The notes beneath the pieces were generated by a model. That model was not told where the DNA came from, ran no database searches, and saw only the letters and a list, made by a program, of their open reading frames with translations. A stretch of 55,398 bases of DNA, from assembly GCA_945874105.1 (NCBI GenBank), contig CAMCFJ010000018.1, positions 1 to 55,398 of the forward strand, written 5' to 3'. This document shows positions 7,802 through 17,424 of this stretch, in pieces (position 1 is the stretch's first letter; each line of letters begins with the position of its first letter). The stretch comes from Candidatus Nitrotoga sp. CP45 (lineage in GTDB: Bacteria > Pseudomonadota > Gammaproteobacteria > Burkholderiales > Gallionellaceae). Made by a program: the position numbers and the translations under genes.

Positions 7802-8784
7802 TGCACAGAAAAAACGTATTTGCGTTTTTGGGAATTCTTTTGTTTGTCTGGGCAGGGTTCGCTAACCCCAGGAATGGAGACCCAGTTCCGGCACTTGTTC
7901 CTGAAGCCCCGGTTTCAGTGCCCATTGAGGGGACGCAGGATATGATGAGGTTTCCTGCTGCGCTGGTGGGTGGGCAGTTTGAATATGCTGTGCAACGAGG
8001 CGATTCTCTGACCAGCATCAGCGCCCGTTTTGGTACAGAGCAGTCTGTTCTTGCGCGGATGAACGGGATAAAAAAAGGTGCAACGTTGCAACAGGATCAG
8101 CTGTTGCAGATTGATAACCGCCATATCATTCCGGAACGGTTGACGGATGGCATATTGATTAATCTGCCGCAGCGGATGCTGTATTATTTTCAAGCAGGCA
8201 AGCTTATGGTTCATTATCCTGTGGGCCTCGGGCGTCCGAGCTGGCCAACACCAATGGGCAGATTCAATGTAATTGATATCCAGGAAAACAAGACGTGGTA
8301 TGTGCCCAAGTCAATCCAGGAAGAGATGCGGCGAGAAGGGAAGGCTGTACTGACCCAAGTGCCACCAGGGCCGGAGAATCCATTGGGCAAACACTGGATT
8401 GGCCTTAGCCTTTCGGAAGTTGGTATTCACGGCACCATCGCACCGGCGAGTATCTATCATTTCCGGAGTCATGGTTGCATTCGTGTGCATCCAGATGACA
8501 TTGCCATACTTTTTCAGCAGGTACGCAAAAATCTGCCCGGCAAGATCATTTATGTCCCTGAATTGCTGGTGCGTCTTAGTGACGGCCGTATTTTTCTTGA
8601 AGTGAATCGGGACGTTTATAAAAAGAGTATTGATCCCATAGCCACTGTAGAGAACTTGGCCAAGATCCAAGGACTTGGTGATATGGTAGACTGGAAAGAA
8701 GTGAAAAAAGTCATTCAACTAAAGGAAGGGCTGGCTCGTGAAGTAGGATTGCCAACTTCCATTCCAAATGGAGGTATTCCATGA
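7801..8784 (+). CDS. L,D-transpeptidase (ErfK/YbiS/YcfS/YnhG family) with LysM domain
   Basis: A 327-residue exported protein. An N-terminal signal sequence (MHRKNVFAFLGILLFVWAGFA) is followed by a LysM peptidoglycan-binding domain (YAVQRGDSLTSISARFGTEQSVLARMNG, about residues 62-105) and a YkuD catalytic domain with the motif HGTIAPAS...FRSHGCIRVHP, where the Cys is the nucleophile. Such enzymes form 3-3 cross-links in murein or attach proteins to it in the periplasm. ATG 7801 is preferred to GTG 7786 because it gives a normal signal peptide and a TGATG overlap with thiE. It overlaps the downstream M15-type peptidase by ATGA, so synthesis and cleavage of the wall are probably coupled. Confidence 0.9.
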   Translation: MHRKNVFAFLGILLFVWAGFANPRNGDPVPALVPEAPVSVPIEGTQDMMRFPAALVGGQFEYAVQRGDSLTSISARFGTEQSVLARMNGIKKGATLQQDQLLQIDNRHIIPERLTDGILINLPQRMLYYFQAGKLMVHYPVGLGRPSWPTPMGRFNVIDIQENKTWYVPKSIQEEMRREGKAVLTQVPPGPENPLGKHWIGLSLSEVGIHGTIAPASIYHFRSHGCIRVHPDDIAILFQQVRKNLPGKIIYVPELLVRLSDGRIFLEVNRDVYKKSIDPIATVENLAKIQGLGDMVDWKEVKKVIQLKEGLAREVGLPTSIPNGGIP

Positions 8785-9347
8785 AAGTCGCAATAAAAGA
8801 CAAAAGCCGGCGTCAATTTCTAAAATTAGGGATGCTGGTCGCCGCAACTGGATTGTCTCCCTTCCCGGCGCATGCCGCACTGCGTGATATTGCTGCCAGA
8901 GAACGGTCATTAGCCTTTTATAACACGCATACCGGGGAAAGCATGCAAACTGTCTATTGGGCAGAGGGTGGCTATATCCCCCAAGCCTTGGTTGATATCA
9001 ATCACGTGCTGCGTGACCACCGAAATAACGAAATAAAAAACATGTCTCCTGCATTGCTTGATTTGCTCTATGGCATCAACAGCATGATTGGGGCTCGCCA
9101 ACCTTTCCATATTATTTCCGGATATCGCTCGCCTGCCACCAATGCCAAGCTCGCAGAGAACAGCAGTGGTGTGGCCAAACACAGTATGCATCTGGACGGT
9201 AAGGCGATTGATATTCGTGTTCCCGGGCATGATCTTGTCCAAGTGCGTCGTGCGGCATTTATGCTACATGGCGGCGGTGTTGGCTATTATCCTGGCTCAG
9301 ATTTTGTCCATGTTGATGTGGGTAGGGTACGGCAATGGCAGGGTTGA
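8781..9347 (+). CDS. MepK/YcbK-like murein endopeptidase (DUF882, M15 family)
   Basis: A 188-residue protein with a twin-arginine-type signal (KSRRQFLKLGMLVAATGLSP...AHA), so it is probably exported folded. The catalytic domain has SGYRSPATN, then KHSMHLDGKAIDIR with the zinc ligands His and Asp seven residues apart, and FVHVDVG with the third zinc His. In E. coli, MepK (YcbK) sits next to the L,D-transpeptidase YcbB and cleaves 3-3 cross-links; the overlap here with an L,D-transpeptidase gene supports the same pairing. The substrate is inferred from the family, not from sequence alone. It is convergent with hemY. Confidence 0.9.
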   Translation: MKVAIKDKSRRQFLKLGMLVAATGLSPFPAHAALRDIAARERSLAFYNTHTGESMQTVYWAEGGYIPQALVDINHVLRDHRNNEIKNMSPALLDLLYGINSMIGARQPFHIISGYRSPATNAKLAENSSGVAKHSMHLDGKAIDIRVPGHDLVQVRRAAFMLHGGGVGYYPGSDFVHVDVGRVRQWQG

Positions 9348-9431
9348 CCATGTTCATGAGCGGATTGTGAAAGATTCGGGCTGGAACACGAAGTCAATAA
9401 AAGACGGGACAGGTGATTTTTGGATGCGATT

Positions 9432-10604
9432 TCACTGTGTTAACGCCATTGCTTTCTGAAAATACTTGAATGCCTCGTCTGATTGATGCAATTTTTCAGA
9501 CAAATGGCCGAGCGCAGTATACGCGCCGCTGCTGGGTGTAATGCTGTTGCTGGCATCCAGATAGTTCTGCGCTTTGCTCCACAACTCTTGATGCAAACAC
9601 AGCTTCCCCAGCACCAGCAGCAATCCGGCATCGTCAGGATGCTGCTTAAGCCAACGCTCTGCCTGTTCAATACGGTTCCCTGCTTCGCCCGTCAAGCATT
9701 CTCCGAATAGCATTACCAAGTCGCTATCCCATTCCACGTTCAGCCGGTCAGTTAAAATCTGCTGCGCGCTGCGACAATCCCCTTGATGAATGAGAGCACG
9801 TACAGCTGCCGCTACAACTTTAGGACGCTTCCTGAATTCGCCAGGGGTGCTTTTCCAAATGGTCAGTAACGCTGGAGCGTCCAGCGTGTGTGCGCGAATT
9901 TTTTCCAGCCAGGCTTGCTGGCGTATCTGCGCCGCAGCGGCGTCATCCATGGCACTGCGCTTTTTCAACTGATCTACAATGTCTAGCACCGCATCCCAAT
10001 TTCGCGCCTGTTGCTGTGCCCTAAGTTCAAGATGAAGTGCGCCGACATGTCTTTTTACCCCGCCCTTGCGCAATTCTTTCAGCGATTGAAGCGCTGCTTG
10101 AGGTTGATGCTGATCGAGATTGAATTTGGCTTGTGCCATCAAGCGCATGGTGGATACACCTGTCGACTGATTTTCGGCAGTAGCCAGATAAGCGTCGCGC
10201 CTGTCGAATTCACGCAACTCATGCGCTGCACGTGCTGCAATGACAGGGTTGAGGCCGGAGCTTTCGCCTAAGTCCATCGCGCGCACCGCAGCCTTTTCCG
10301 CAACCGCGTAGCGCCCTTCGAAGAACGCGTCAAGCGCTTCCATCATGGCTGAGCGTCCTTTACTGTGAGCACGTTCAAGGCGGAACTGACGCACGTAAGC
10401 GGGGAGTCGAATGGCGGACAGGGCCAAGCGCACGGCGAAATATCCCAGCACGAACAGGGTTAACAACATCAGCAAAAACAGGGTGAGCGATATCTCAATA
10501 CGATAGGGCGGATACACTAGCAGCACGTAGCCGGGATTGTGCGCTGCCAACTTCAGCGCCACGGCTAGCGAGAATAATCCCAGTAGCCACACCAGGAATT
10601 TCAT
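9432..10604 (-). CDS. hemY: HemY-like TPR membrane protein
   Basis: A 390-residue protein with two N-terminal membrane helices (about 1-22 and 38-62, the HemY_N region ending in the FRLERAHSKGRSAMMEALDAFFEGRYAVAEKAA motif) and a long TPR-like helical domain. The last repeats (GAYTALGHLSEKLHQSDEAFKYFQKAMA) are clear TPRs. This is the proteobacterial HemY found at the end of hemCDX operons, distinct from the Gram-positive oxidase also called HemY. It is thought to scaffold late haem enzymes at the inner membrane. The start overlaps the hemX stop by ATGA, so the two proteins are translationally coupled. Confidence 0.92.
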   Translation of the reverse strand: MKFLVWLLGLFSLAVALKLAAHNPGYVLLVYPPYRIEISLTLFLLMLLTLFVLGYFAVRLALSAIRLPAYVRQFRLERAHSKGRSAMMEALDAFFEGRYAVAEKAAVRAMDLGESSGLNPVIAARAAHELREFDRRDAYLATAENQSTGVSTMRLMAQAKFNLDQHQPQAALQSLKELRKGGVKRHVGALHLELRAQQQARNWDAVLDIVDQLKKRSAMDDAAAAQIRQQAWLEKIRAHTLDAPALLTIWKSTPGEFRKRPKVVAAAVRALIHQGDCRSAQQILTDRLNVEWDSDLVMLFGECLTGEAGNRIEQAERWLKQHPDDAGLLLVLGKLCLHQELWSKAQNYLDASNSITPSSGAYTALGHLSEKLHQSDEAFKYFQKAMALTQ

Positions 10605-11695
10605 CGTGATCCCTTGCCGAGCGAAGAACGATAGTTACGTGCGGCTTCCAGGCTTGCACTGATATCCGGCAGTTCAATGTTTATGTTGGACTCGCGCAGT
10701 TTCTGCAAGGAGGATACAGCCAGCGCACCACTGGGGGACTTAACGTCAAAATAACGTACTGTCCAATCCTGCACCGATTGCAGATCATGTTTAAAGCTCT
10801 TTTCGTCGCGCGACAATAAGCCAAGGCGCGCGGACAGTAAACGCAACTTCAAATTTTCACGTAAAAAGAAAGTTTGCGTGGGCGGCAGGAGCGGCAACTC
10901 ACGCTTTTGCATATTTTCGACCCGCACCAAGCGCTTCATGTCTTCCCAGACTTCGCGCATTAGCCTTCGCCACGCACCCTCGTCACGCACCGGTGTGGTT
11001 ACCGCGACATTTTTCCCCTGTGGCACAGTAGCAATGTCCTGTACCAACGGCAAGGTGTCTACTTCAGCGATGAGATTGTCGAGGCGAAACTTGATATCTT
11101 GCACATTTACAGCTGGCAACGTACGCAACTTGTCAATGTCGCGATTAATAGTCTTACGCAATCCATTCAAGGCGGCACGATCCATGCGCTTAAGGCGATC
11201 ATCGGCCTGTTGCATGGCGATTAACGCCGCCTTCACATTGGCGGAAAGTTGCAATTGCTGCCCAGCGATCAGCAGCAACTGCTCCACTTCAGCCAGAACC
11301 GTCTCATCGCGGCTACTGGACAGATCTTGGTATAGCGACTCCAGCGCAGCACGCTGATTTTGGGCTTCGGCAGCACGGGCTTCCAGTACGCTCACTTTGA
11401 CAGACAGTTCGCGCATGGACTCCTGCACTTTCGTCATTAACACTTGGCTGGCCTTGTTGTTGCCGTCCATGTCGGTCAAGCGGCGCGCCAAATCCTGTTG
11501 CATATTATTTATCTGGAGGTGAGTGTCAAACCACTGCCATAGAAACACTACCAGCACCACGGCCAACACCATCTGCATAACACTCATGCGCGAAATGATA
11601 TTTTCCACACGATTATGTGCCGAAACGGCAGGCGCTATTACAGCTTCCGGCATAACAGAATTGACTGGTTCGGAGGGTGGCGCTTGCTTGGTCAT
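10601..11695 (-). CDS. hemX: HemX-like membrane protein (uroporphyrinogen-III C-methyltransferase-like annotation)
   Basis: A 364-residue protein with a short N-terminal cytoplasmic part, one membrane helix (MQMVLAVVLVVFLWQW) and a long coiled-coil/helical periplasmic region typical of HemX. The start is set at ATG 11695, which overlaps the hemD stop by ATGA; the open frame reaches 11737 inside hemD. Despite the traditional annotation as a uroporphyrinogen methyltransferase, no SAM-binding or CobA-type motif is visible. The family appears to work with HemY in a complex on the inner membrane. It lies between hemD and hemY in one operon. Confidence 0.9.
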   Translation of the reverse strand: MTKQAPPSEPVNSVMPEAVIAPAVSAHNRVENIISRMSVMQMVLAVVLVVFLWQWFDTHLQINNMQQDLARRLTDMDGNNKASQVLMTKVQESMRELSVKVSVLEARAAEAQNQRAALESLYQDLSSSRDETVLAEVEQLLLIAGQQLQLSANVKAALIAMQQADDRLKRMDRAALNGLRKTINRDIDKLRTLPAVNVQDIKFRLDNLIAEVDTLPLVQDIATVPQGKNVAVTTPVRDEGAWRRLMREVWEDMKRLVRVENMQKRELPLLPPTQTFFLRENLKLRLLSARLGLLSRDEKSFKHDLQSVQDWTVRYFDVKSPSGALAVSSLQKLRESNINIELPDISASLEAARNYRSSLGKGSR

Positions 11696-12534
11696 AGCGT
11701 ATTTCCAATTCTGTTTGAAGCATGAGTCTTCGCCCATGCTATCAAACCTGATATCAAACCGTCATTCCCTTCATCAGTCTGCACCACCTCGCCCCAACCT
11801 AGCTTATGTGCGGCTTCGGCAATGCGTGCATGTGGTACGAATAATGGCACAGCGACAAGTCGTTTTTTCGCCACGTTATCCAGCATGTCCCACAAATATC
11901 CCAAGGCCTCGCTGCTGGTCACGGTAATGGCATCCGGGTTGGCAGCAAGCAACAGGGTGGCATCTTGATGCGGCCTGGCACGCTGGTAGCATGTGACGTA
12001 CTCGACCTTGGCACCACGCGCTTTAAGGGTATCGCCCAATAATTCACGTCCGCCATTGCCGCGAAAAATCACCACGTGCCAGCCTGCGACCTGGTTCAAT
12101 TCGGGCAGCGCCAGCAAGGCTTCGCTATCGAAACGATCCTGTGGCGCGATGACATTTTTTACACCGTAATCACGCAGTGCGCGAACACTACCTTGTCCTA
12201 CCGTCGCAATTTTCAAGGTCGCGGGCAACGCATTATAAGGAACAAAGTTATGAGAGCTAAGCTGACTAGCGGAGGTAAGTTTGCTTGCAGTAATAATCGC
12301 TTCCATGCCATAACGCACGGCATTGGGACTAATAAAAATGGCAAGATTGAATTCGTGCAGACGGGCGATAAGTGTGTGCAAAGACTGCGAGTCAAGCACC
12401 GGGCTGACTTCCAGCAGGGGGAATAGAATTGCTCGTCCACCAGCCTGTGCTATGCGTTGTGCCAAATTCGTCGCCTGCTCGCGTGGGCGGGTCACCGCTA
12501 TGCTCAATCCGGCTAGAGGCTGCTGTTGCATCAT
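11692..12534 (-). CDS. hemD: Uroporphyrinogen-III synthase
   Basis: HemD cyclises hydroxymethylbilane, the HemC product, with inversion of ring D to give uroporphyrinogen III. The 280-residue protein shows the loosely conserved family pattern: LAGLSIAVTRPREQA at the N-terminus, FPLLEVSP, AIFISPNAVRYG, and in the second half VVIFRGNGGRELLGDTLKARGAKVEYVTCYQRARP and ITVTSSEAL. Two start codons are adjacent (ATG 12534 and ATG 12531). The gap to hemC is 60 bp and the stop overlaps the hemX start. Confidence 0.93.
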   Translation of the reverse strand: MMQQQPLAGLSIAVTRPREQATNLAQRIAQAGGRAILFPLLEVSPVLDSQSLHTLIARLHEFNLAIFISPNAVRYGMEAIITASKLTSASQLSSHNFVPYNALPATLKIATVGQGSVRALRDYGVKNVIAPQDRFDSEALLALPELNQVAGWHVVIFRGNGGRELLGDTLKARGAKVEYVTCYQRARPHQDATLLLAANPDAITVTSSEALGYLWDMLDNVAKKRLVAVPLFVPHARIAEAAHKLGWGEVVQTDEGNDGLISGLIAWAKTHASNRIGNTL

Positions 12535-12594
12535 GTCAAAATAAATTTTGTTTTATCACAAAGATACAGCGGTAGTGAATTGTTGTGCCGAATC

Positions 12595-13539
12595 TCATAG
12601 AGCTGCAAGAATTTCATCCGCGCCTTGTGCACGCAATGCTTGTGCCACGGCATTACCCAATGCTTCCGGGTCGGCAGTTGTACCACTTAGTTCGGCATGC
12701 GCCATGCGCTTACCATCCGGGCTGCCGACAAAACCTCGCAAGCGCAATTCATTGCCAACTATTTCTGCAAAACCACCGAGCGGTACCTGGCAGCTACCTG
12801 CCAGCGCACGGCTCAAGGCACGTTCCGCTTGCACACAAGTAGCAGTGTCCGCGTGGTGCAATGGACGCAACAGCACTTCCAGGTCAGGGCGGGAAACAAG
12901 ACACTCAATGCCAAGCGCACCCTGCCCCACTGCTGGCAGGCTGTTCTCGGGAGAAATTAAATCGCGGATACGATCGCTCAAGCCCAAACGCTTCAATCCC
13001 GCAGCGGCGAGAATAACGGCGGCGTATTTGCCCTCGTCCAACTTGCGTAAACGGGTCTGCACATTACCTCGCAATGACTCAATTTTCAGATGGGGGAAAC
13101 GTGCACGCAACTGACTTTCACGGCGCAAGCTCGACGTGCCTACCACACTGCCCGGCGGTAGTGATTCGAGATTGGCATGGAGGTTGGAAACAAAGGCATC
13201 GCGCGCATCTTCACGCTTGTCTATGCAGGCCAACATAAATCCCTGTGGCAAATGCATGGGCATATCCTTCAGCGAGTGCACCGCAATATCAGCGCGCCCA
13301 TCTTCCAGCGCAGTCTCAAGCTCTTTTACGAATAAACCCTTGCCACCGATTTTAGACAGCGTTACATCAAGAATTTGATCGCCTTGCGTGGTCATGCCCA
13401 ATATGCTGATTTCGGTTTGTTGGTATAATGTACGTAGCCGATCACGGATGAATTCTGCCTGCCACATTGCCAACGCGCTTTCACGCGATACGATGACCAG
13501 TTTTGCGGGGGCGGCTTGCGCCTGAGATACGTGATTCAT
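12595..13539 (-). CDS. hemC: Porphobilinogen deaminase (hydroxymethylbilane synthase)
   Basis: HemC condenses four porphobilinogens to hydroxymethylbilane. The 314-residue protein has [14 protein letters not shown], the catalytic-aspartate region [48 protein letters not shown] and the dipyrromethane-cofactor cysteine in [11 protein letters not shown]. The start is ATG 13539 because AGGAAAA precedes it and the encoded MNHVSQAQ fits the family; the frame extends to 13590 without support. It is the first gene of the leftward hemCDXY operon, and its promoter must lie in the 115-bp gap shared with ppc. Confidence 0.97.
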   Translation of the reverse strand: MNHVSQAQAAPAKLVIVSRESALAMWQAEFIRDRLRTLYQQTEISILGMTTQGDQILDVTLSKIGGKGLFVKELETALEDGRADIAVHSLKDMPMHLPQGFMLACIDKREDARDAFVSNLHANLESLPPGSVVGTSSLRRESQLRARFPHLKIESLRGNVQTRLRKLDEGKYAAVILAAAGLKRLGLSDRIRDLISPENSLPAVGQGALGIECLVSRPDLEVLLRPLHHADTATCVQAERALSRALAGSCQVPLGGFAEIVGNELRLRGFVGSPDGKRMAHAELSGTTADPEALGNAVAQALRAQGADEILAAL

Positions 13540-13654
13540 TGGTTTTCCTGAATCTTTAGTTGTAAATCCGATTGCGCCGCATTCTAACATGAGCCTATTG
13601 CGCGCGCGTTATACCGTATGCTGTAGAAGACACCTGTTTTAGAAGATAAATACC

Positions 13655-16426
13655 ATGAACTTGCTCGCCACGCCTGCCGATATATTATTTAAAGACATGC
13701 CATTGCGCGAAGACATTCGCCTGCTCGGTCGTATCCTTGGTGACACCTTACGCGAGCAGGAGGGCGAAAAAACCTTCGACTTAGTTGAGAGCGTGCGGCG
13801 CTGCGCAGTGCATTTCCGCAAGACTCAGGACGAGCGCGATCGCGATCAACTGGAACAAATTTTGGATGCATTATCACCACGCGACACCTTGTCCGTAGTT
13901 CGTGCCTTCAGTTATTTTTCGCAATTATCCAACATTGCTGAAGACTTGCACCATAACCGTCGTCGCCGCGCGCATCTCAATGCTGGTTCACCGCCACAAG
14001 AGGGAAGTGTGCAACTTGCGCTTGATCGTATCCAGGAAAAGCAGATTTCAGCCGAGACCATGCAGGCTTTTCTCAACAAGGCGCTGATTTCACCGGTGCT
14101 CACCGCACACCCTACCGAAGTGCAACGAAAGAGTATCCTCGACTGCCAGCTCATCATCGCCAGTCTGCTATCAGACCGCGATCGGATCGATATGACGCCG
14201 GACGAACTTGCCGACAACGAAGAAGCACTGCGCCGCTTCGTGCTGATCCTGTGGCACACGCGCATGTTGCGCACATCAAAACTAACAGTGCCGGATGAAG
14301 TAAAGAATGGCCTGGCCTATTATCGCTATACCTTCTTCAGTGAAATCCCCAAGATTTATGCCGGTTTGGAAAAGCAGATAGAAGTGCGTTTCGGCAAGCG
14401 CCTGCGCGTTCCGCCATTTCTGCGCGTCGGCAGTTGGATCGGAGGCGACCGCGATGGCAATCCATTTGTCACGCACCAAGTCATGCTGGATGCTGCAATG
14501 CGACATTCAGCTACAGCATTGGAACACTATCTGACGGAAACCCATCTGCTCGGGACGCGTCTCAGTCTGTCTACCCGGCTGGTAAAAGTCAGCCAGGAAT
14601 TGGAGGAGTTTGCCGCGCAATCGCCGGACAAAGCGGTAAGCCGCGAAGATGAACCCTATCGCCGCGCGCTGATTGCCATCTACTCGCGTTTGGTGGCTAC
14701 GACAGAACAACTCGGACACCACGTCAAGCACCTGCGTGCCGTTGGCCGGGATGCAAAACCTTACGCCAATGCGCAAGAATATATAGCCGATCTTGATATC
14801 ATCATTCACTCTCTGGAACAACATGGCGCGTTGTACCTGTCACGCGGACGAGTGGCTTACCTGCGCCGCGCCGTCGAGGTATTCGGCTTCCATCTCGCAC
14901 CGCTGGATATGCGCCAGCATAGCGGCGTGCATGAACAGGTAGTGAGTGAATTACTCGCCAAGGCGGGTGAAACCAATTACCTCAAGCTGAATGAGGCAGG
15001 CCGCCGTAGCGCCCTGATCAAGGCATTGCAGGCAGACAAGACATTGATCAGCGATTTGGAACAGTTCTCTGAGATTGTTCAAAGTGAGCTGCGTCTGATG
15101 CAAGTGGCCGAAAAAATTCACCAACGCTTCGGTCAGGTCGCATTGCCCAACTACATCATTTCTAAAACTGATGCGGTAAGCGACTTGCTCGAAGTGGCTT
15201 TAATGTTGCAACAGGTCGGCTTGCTGGGCGGTTGTCATGAGCTGCACCTCAATATCATTCCGCTCTTCGAGACGATCGCCGATTTGCGCATTTGCGGCGT
15301 GATCATGAATGAATTATTTTCTATTCCGCTCTATCGCGAATTGTTAAAGAGTCGTGGTAATACACAGGAAGTCATGCTGGGTTATTCCGACAGCAACAAA
15401 GATGGCGGTTACCTGACTGCCAATTGGGAGCTATATAAGGCTGAACTCGAGCTGGTCAGGGTGTTCGAAAATCATGGCGTTGAATTGCGTCTTTTTCATG
15501 GCCGAGGTGGCACAGTGGGGCGCGGTGGCGGCCCGAGCTACGAGGCCATCCTGGCGCAGCCACCGGGCAGCGTAAACGCTCAAATTCGCATCACCGAACA
15601 AGGCGAAGTCATCGCCAGCAAATACTCCGACCCCGAGATCGGACGGCGCAATCTTGAAATTCTCATCGCCGCCACCATGGAAGCCACACTGCTGAATCAC
15701 CACGGTGATCATCATGACAGCCCCATGCCGGAATACCTCCGCATTGCGGAAGCGCTTAGCCTGGATGCCTTCGCCGCCTACCGCAAGCTGGTATATGAGA
15801 CTCCCGGTTTTACCGATTATTTTTTTGCTGCCACACCGATCCGGGAAATTGCTGAACTCAATATCGGCAGTCGCCCTTCCTCGCGCAAGGCATCCGACAA
15901 CATCGAAGACTTGCGTGCTATTCCTTGGGTGTTTAGCTGGAGTTTGAACCGAGTATTGTTGCCTGGCTGGTACGGCTTTGGCAGTGCGATACAACAGTTT
16001 ATTGAACGTGAAGGCGACGCCGGGCTGAAGCAACTACAAGCCATGTATCGAAACTGGGCATTTTTTCGCGGCCTGCTTTCCAACATGGACATGGTTCTGT
16101 CCAAAACCGACATGGGCATCGCCTCACGGTATGCCGAACTGGTGCCGGACGAAACCTTGCGTCACACCGTCTTCAACATGATAGAAACGGAATGGCAACG
16201 CACGGTGGATATGCTGTTCGCCATAACCGGCGCGACCACTTTGCTGGAAGGCAATCCAACCTTGGCGCGCAGCCTCACCACGCGTACGCCCTATATTGAT
16301 CCGCTTAACCACCTGCAAGTGGGGTTATTGCACCGCTACCGCTCGGGCGATACCCATGACCTGGTGAAACGCGCGATACACCTGACAATAAACGGAATTG
16401 CGGCGGGATTGCGGAATAGCGGATAG
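13655..16426 (+). CDS. ppc: Phosphoenolpyruvate carboxylase
   Basis: This enzyme carboxylates PEP to oxaloacetate to replenish the TCA cycle. The 923-residue protein has the catalytic-histidine motif VLTAHPTEVQRKS, GSWIGGDRDGNPFVT, VMLGYSDSNKDGGYLTANW, FHGRGGTVGRGGGPSYEAI, EQGEVIASKYSDPEIGRRNLE, and a C-terminus (LTINGIAAGLRNSG) close to the family's usual NTG end. The length is that of bacterial PEPC. It is divergent from hemC. No terminator with a U-tract is evident in the 132 bp to the convergent algR-like gene. Confidence 0.98.
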   Translation: MNLLATPADILFKDMPLREDIRLLGRILGDTLREQEGEKTFDLVESVRRCAVHFRKTQDERDRDQLEQILDALSPRDTLSVVRAFSYFSQLSNIAEDLHHNRRRRAHLNAGSPPQEGSVQLALDRIQEKQISAETMQAFLNKALISPVLTAHPTEVQRKSILDCQLIIASLLSDRDRIDMTPDELADNEEALRRFVLILWHTRMLRTSKLTVPDEVKNGLAYYRYTFFSEIPKIYAGLEKQIEVRFGKRLRVPPFLRVGSWIGGDRDGNPFVTHQVMLDAAMRHSATALEHYLTETHLLGTRLSLSTRLVKVSQELEEFAAQSPDKAVSREDEPYRRALIAIYSRLVATTEQLGHHVKHLRAVGRDAKPYANAQEYIADLDIIIHSLEQHGALYLSRGRVAYLRRAVEVFGFHLAPLDMRQHSGVHEQVVSELLAKAGETNYLKLNEAGRRSALIKALQADKTLISDLEQFSEIVQSELRLMQVAEKIHQRFGQVALPNYIISKTDAVSDLLEVALMLQQVGLLGGCHELHLNIIPLFETIADLRICGVIMNELFSIPLYRELLKSRGNTQEVMLGYSDSNKDGGYLTANWELYKAELELVRVFENHGVELRLFHGRGGTVGRGGGPSYEAILAQPPGSVNAQIRITEQGEVIASKYSDPEIGRRNLEILIAATMEATLLNHHGDHHDSPMPEYLRIAEALSLDAFAAYRKLVYETPGFTDYFFAATPIREIAELNIGSRPSSRKASDNIEDLRAIPWVFSWSLNRVLLPGWYGFGSAIQQFIEREGDAGLKQLQAMYRNWAFFRGLLSNMDMVLSKTDMGIASRYAELVPDETLRHTVFNMIETEWQRTVDMLFAITGATTLLEGNPTLARSLTTRTPYIDPLNHLQVGLLHRYRSGDTHDLVKRAIHLTINGIAAGLRNSG

Positions 16427-16558
16427 TTGGGGCAATGTTATTGCCAGCCAATTTTCATGTGGGTTCTGGAAGGATGTTGATACATTGAGGCGATTGGCTA
16501 ATATCTGCAGGCATTCTGGTTACATCAAGCTTTAATAAAGCGTGGTCCAACCAACCGC

Positions 16559-17323
16559 CTAACCAAACTCTTTCACAATAAACTGCTGCCTGCGACTAAT
16601 CGGCAACATCTCGTCCAATCCCCTGAGACTGACTGTCCAGTGTGGGTCTCCGCCTTTCTCATCGAGAATTTTTTCGAAGCCGACGATCCCATCTTTCGCC
16701 ACTAAACAATTGCGATGAATACGAATGAAACGTGCGGCAAATTCCTTTTCCAGAGCGCCGAGCGATTCTTCAACCAGGTACTCGTGTTCCACTGTGCGCA
16801 CGGTAATGTATTTCAGCTCGGCACGCAGATACAGCACTTGCTCGATGGGGATAAGTTGGATTTTGCCACGCTCGTGAATTGCAATATGTTTGCGTGGCTC
16901 TCGGGCAAGTTCCTGTAGCTTTTCGTTTCGTAAAGGCACGGCAGAACGCGCACGCGTGAGGGCCTCGGATAAACGGCCAAGTCGAATAGGTTTGAGCAGA
17001 TAGTCAACGGCATGCAAATCGAAAGCCTGAATGGCGTAAACATCATAAGCTGTGGTGAAAATGATTGCTGGTGGCTTAGGCAGTTTGTTGAGATGCTGCG
17101 CCAGCTCGATGCCATCCATTTTCGGCATCCGAATATCTACCAGCACCACATCAGCTTGCACTTCGGATAACTTATCCAGCGCCTCGTACCCATTGCCTGC
17201 TTCGCCCACCAGTTGCAGCGGCAGTCGATCAGCGCAATCGGCAAGCAGATCCTTGAGGCGATTGCGCGCAGGCGGCTCATCATCCACTATAAAAACAGTG
17301 AGGGGGACTTCAAGATTGTTCAT
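16559..17323 (-). CDS. algR: LytTR-type response regulator, AlgR-like
   Basis: A 254-residue two-domain regulator. The receiver domain (1-125) has FIVDDEPPARNRL with the acidic pocket, the phospho-acceptor Asp in VVLVDIRMPKMDG, FTTAYD and the Lys of YLLKPIRL. The C-terminal LytTR DNA-binding domain (about 150-254) has IPIEQVLYLRAELKYITVRT, YLVEESLGALEKEF and FIRIHRNCLV. It follows the cognate AlgZ/LytS-like kinase by 45 bp. In Pseudomonas the homologous AlgR/AlgZ pair, also next to argH, controls type IV pili and exopolysaccharide. The target genes here cannot be read from the window, so the symbol reflects family and synteny only. Confidence 0.88.
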   Translation of the reverse strand: MNNLEVPLTVFIVDDEPPARNRLKDLLADCADRLPLQLVGEAGNGYEALDKLSEVQADVVLVDIRMPKMDGIELAQHLNKLPKPPAIIFTTAYDVYAIQAFDLHAVDYLLKPIRLGRLSEALTRARSAVPLRNEKLQELAREPRKHIAIHERGKIQLIPIEQVLYLRAELKYITVRTVEHEYLVEESLGALEKEFAARFIRIHRNCLVAKDGIVGFEKILDEKGGDPHWTVSLRGLDEMLPISRRQQFIVKEFG

Positions 17324-17368
17324 TGAGCGCTCCTTGAAGTAACACCAGACAATGTACCCATTTTCGCT

Positions 17369-17424
17369 TCACGCAAGAGTTTTTACCCTGGCTCTTTCAC
17401 GGGAAAGAAGGGGCTGTGGGGGTT
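17369..17424 (-). repeat. Interspersed-repeat-derived 3' tail of the histidine kinase gene
   Basis: The 3' end of the kinase gene encodes [11 protein letters not shown], a sequence I recognise as the usual translation of the widespread CCCTCTCCC/GGGAGAGGG type of extragenic repeat, here in the form CCCTTCTTTCCCGTGAAAGAG. The kinase fold proper ends at about the [11 protein letters not shown] strand, just before. Relation to the cleaner palindromic copy at 30915-30938 is inferred by eye. Confidence 0.45.
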
